From Endobugula sp965214375 (lineage in GTDB: Bacteria > Pseudomonadota > Gammaproteobacteria > Pseudomonadales > Cellvibrionaceae), in NCBI GenBank assembly GCA_965214375.1, contig OZ243947.1, positions 992,001 through 1,056,000 on the forward strand: a stretch of DNA of 64,000 nucleotides. Reading direction: 5' to 3'. Position 1 is the first letter of the stretch. The number at the start of each line of letters is the position of its first letter. The notes under the pieces are model-generated. The model searched no databases, had not been told where the DNA came from, and saw nothing but the letters and a program-made list of their open reading frames with translations. Position numbers and translations under genes: made by a program. This document shows, in pieces, positions 61,550-64,000 of this stretch.

Positions 61550-64000
61550 TTAGCTATAGTCCCAATTAGCGGCGACTGCCGACGCCAAAGCAGCTTGCAT
61601 GTCCTGAGTAATGGTATCGCCCGCATCAACAGGCAAGTCATAAGTTGCCAGCGCTTGCACCAGTTGATCAACATTCGCATTCACCAGTACACCACTGTCT
61701 GTCTCGATTTTATCCACTTCGTGCAATTCATCCCCATACCATTGCCCATCATTAAACCAATTGCGAATCAGAAGGTGGTCGTCGCTCAAGGTGTAACTGA
61801 TACCGCCATCAGCGGCATCCAGTAAACTGATTTTAAGGTCATTACCTTCCTGGCTAAACCATAACTGCTCTGCATCAATACCATCGGTAAAACGCACAAT
61901 ATCTTCAACCGCCAAGGTGGGGCGATCAATCCCATCCCAATTAAAGTTGTTAATGCGATCCTGACCAAAATCTTCACCAAAAATATACGTATCATTCCCA
62001 TTAAAACCGTAAAAGAAATCATTACCTGTGCCACCGTTCATGACATCATCGCCATCACCACCGCCCAGATCATCATCTCCCGCTCCACCGAAAATACTAT
62101 CATCACCCGCTCCGCCTATCAGCTGATCGCTGCCGTCACCACCATCCTGCGTATCATTTCCGCCTAAACCAAACAGTCGATCATGACCACCATAACCGAT
62201 AAAATGTTCATCCGCATCAGTACCCTCAAACGTATCGGCATTACGCACATTATTTGCAGACCTTTCCCATAAATCATAAATGCCCTGAATCTCCAAACCG
62301 GTTTGCGTCTGTTCACTAACACCCAATACAGCAATATCATCAGCACTGAGACCGGTGGCCTGCATCGCATCAAATACCGTTTGAAAATCATCGATGTACA
62401 AGCGCTGGTCGCCCACATCAATATGCTCGACAGTGCGCGGATCTCCATCACGAAACCACATACGTACCCAGACATGGTTATCGGTTTCAGCAACCTTAAT
62501 TAATAAGTCCTCACCCTCTCGACTAAACCAAAGATCTTCGATGTTAATGCCTTCAAAGCGAATCGTGTCGGTATCAAAATGTGCCCCGTAATTATTAATA
62601 CGCGCCTGATCAAAATCTCCACTGAACACATAAGTATCATTACCATCTCCGCCAGCAAGAAAGTCATCGCCCTCACCATCCATCAATATATCGTCACCCG
62701 CTTCACCGATAATGTCATCATCACCCGCACCACCGTCTAAAGTATCATTACCCTCACCACCAAATACGCGGTCACGGCCAACGCCACCGCGCAACGTATC
62801 ATCACCGCCCTTACCTTCAAGCACATCATTACCACCGTAACCGCTCAGCATATTATTGGTATCATCACCAATCAGGGTATTAGCCCCATTCAGTTCGGCA
62901 TTCACTTCCCACACAGTATCCAACACTGCTTGAATACTCGCAGCGGTGTCCGCATCAATACCATGGCGGGCCACATCGTCTGGCGTCACAACAGTAGCCG
63001 CCATCGCCTCCACCAACGCCTGAATATTATGGCTGAACAAATGCAAACCATCGGCCTCAATTTCGGCAATATTGGAATCAAAGACATCCAAAAACCAATT
63101 CCGTATCAACACCTGATTATCACTATTGGCAACCGTAATCAGCAGGTCATTTCCCTGTTGACTGAACCATAAATGTGACGCACTGAGGTTCTCAAAAAGA
63201 AGGGTGTCGGTATCAAAAAAACCGCCGTAGTTATGAATCAAATCCTGACCAAAATCACCGCTAAAAATATAGGTATCGTTACCAGCATTCCCCGCCAAAT
63301 AATCATTGCCCGCACTCGCGATAATAATATCGTCTCCACCAGTACCATAAATATCATCATTACCAGCACCCGCTTCCAAGACATTATTCTGCTCATCACC
63401 GATAATACGATCCGTTGTATCGCTGAAGGTGCGATCATAAATCGTCGCCGTATCCCAACGGGTACAGTCCGCAAACTCAATCGCCGCCAAGGTGTAATTC
63501 GCCAAAAAGAAACTCGGCACACTAATCACCTCACCCGTCGTGCGTAAAATCAGTTGTAAATCATCACTACTGCGGTGAGCAATCACATCATTCGGATCAA
63601 TGCCCGCTTGCAAACGCAATATATCGTTGGCACCAGCTGTACTATTGGCATTGTCAATGGTGGTATCGCCATCACCCGCCGCAAAAATATAAACATCATT
63701 GCCATCGCCACCTTGTAAGTAGTCATTATCTCCGGTGCCACCGCGCAAGGTATCGTCACCCGCACCACCAAATAGTTGATCGGTATCGGCGCCGCCATCA
63801 AGATTATCATTCCCTGCATTACCGATAAGGGCATCATTACCTCCGGCACCGATTAACGTATCATCGGTTTCATAGCCGATTAAGGTATCTGCTGACTCAG
63901 TGGTGATTAATACCGCCTGACGAATCTCTGATGCCGTTAGTTGAGAATTATCGGAAAAAAGAATCTGGGCGAATTCATTATTTGGGAACGCAAAATACTG
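61550..64000 (-). CDS. RTX calcium-binding repeat protein, 5' end beyond the window
   Basis: The open frame runs to the right edge without a start, so the true protein is longer than 816 residues. It contains several blocks of GGxGxDxxx nonapeptides (GGAGDDTLRGG, GGNDTLDGGAGDDDIIG) that bind Ca after secretion. Between blocks a domain repeats four times: FGQDLIHNYGG..., LWFSQQGNDLLI, then VLIRNWF (the haemolysin-related HCBP domain). This suggests a large secreted protein of type I export, but no adhesin, lipase or toxin domain is in view. Confidence 0.9.
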   Translation of the reverse strand, partial: QYFAFPNNEFAQILFSDNSQLTASEIRQAVLITTESADTLIGYETDDTLIGAGGNDALIGNAGNDNLDGGADTDQLFGGAGDDTLRGGTGDNDYLQGGDGNDVYIFAAGDGDTTIDNANSTAGANDILRLQAGIDPNDVIAHRSSDDLQLILRTTGEVISVPSFFLANYTLAAIEFADCTRWDTATIYDRTFSDTTDRIIGDEQNNVLEAGAGNDDIYGTGGDDIIIASAGNDYLAGNAGNDTYIFSGDFGQDLIHNYGGFFDTDTLLFENLSASHLWFSQQGNDLLITVANSDNQVLIRNWFLDVFDSNIAEIEADGLHLFSHNIQALVEAMAATVVTPDDVARHGIDADTAASIQAVLDTVWEVNAELNGANTLIGDDTNNMLSGYGGNDVLEGKGGDDTLRGGVGRDRVFGGEGNDTLDGGAGDDDIIGEAGDDILMDGEGDDFLAGGDGNDTYVFSGDFDQARINNYGAHFDTDTIRFEGINIEDLWFSREGEDLLIKVAETDNHVWVRMWFRDGDPRTVEHIDVGDQRLYIDDFQTVFDAMQATGLSADDIAVLGVSEQTQTGLEIQGIYDLWERSANNVRNADTFEGTDADEHFIGYGGHDRLFGLGGNDTQDGGDGSDQLIGGAGDDSIFGGAGDDDLGGGDGDDVMNGGTGNDFFYGFNGNDTYIFGEDFGQDRINNFNWDGIDRPTLAVEDIVRFTDGIDAEQLWFSQEGNDLKISLLDAADGGISYTLSDDHLLIRNWFNDGQWYGDELHEVDKIETDSGVLVNANVDQLVQALATYDLPVDAGDTITQDMQAALASAVAANWDYS

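Noticed and set aside
1..64000. CRISPR array
   Set aside because: No series of regularly spaced short direct repeats was seen; the repeats found are isolated pairs or palindromes.

Overview
The window looks like a gammaproteobacterial chromosome segment. The evidence is a complete TCA-cycle cluster with a hexameric-type citrate synthase, a bioB-D-A-F operon behind a BirA-like operator, a FleQ/FlrA-type sigma-54 activator, a SlyD-like isomerase, MsrA and Ppx/GppA. I cannot name the genus from sequence alone.

Layout. (1) 1-13.5 kb: a minus-strand run in the order sdhA-sdhB-sucA-sucB-lpd-sucC-sucD-sdhC-sdhD, divergent from gltA. The membrane-anchor genes sdhCD are at the end of the cluster, not in front of sdhAB. 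A perfect 25-bp-arm palindrome (REP-like) sits between lpd and sucC, and a strong hairpin between sdhB and sucA. SucB has two lipoyl domains. (2) 13.5-24.1 kb: core genes (slyD-like, bioBDAF) mixed with what looks like an integrase-less gene-cassette array in minus orientation. It has attC-like sites, one with a clear stem and extrahelical base, small membrane proteins, a YciI remnant, a yefM-yoeB toxin-antitoxin pair, and an IS1182-family element that split one attC and left an AACG target duplication. (3) 24.2-24.9 kb: a PIN/ribbon-helix-helix toxin-antitoxin pair.

(4) 25.0-52.3 kb: a large accessory element ending at a tRNA-Ser(GGA) gene. It carries a Fic protein, a RecB-like nuclease/helicase, an OLD-like ATPase, a type I restriction-modification locus whose specificity subunit has two nearly identical target-recognition domains, a phage lysis and tail-tip module, a Sak4-like recombination module with an SF2 helicase, a sigma-like factor, a serine recombinase with DUF2924, and a divergent three-gene LexA-like operon with two unrecognised partners. 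Many of its genes are broken. I count nine in-frame stop codons in five genes, plus three single-base frameshifts, while neighbours such as hsdM, hsdS, the helicase, the Sak4-like gene and the LexA operon are open. The element appears to be decaying: restriction is lost while the methyltransferase and specificity genes stay open. Head, portal and terminase genes are absent.

(5) 52.3-64 kb: core-type sequence again: tRNA-Ser, fleQ-like, msrA with a methyltransferase, ppx, a membrane J-domain protein, a GIY-YIG protein, a DUF599 protein, an M16 peptidase of PreP type, and a large RTX-repeat protein that runs off the right end.

The best candidates for something new are the LexA-like three-gene operon (49.1-52.1 kb), the biotin operon embedded in a cassette-like array, BioB lacking the usual arginine cluster ligand, the permuted TCA operon, and a 40-bp repeat placed before two phage-like operons.
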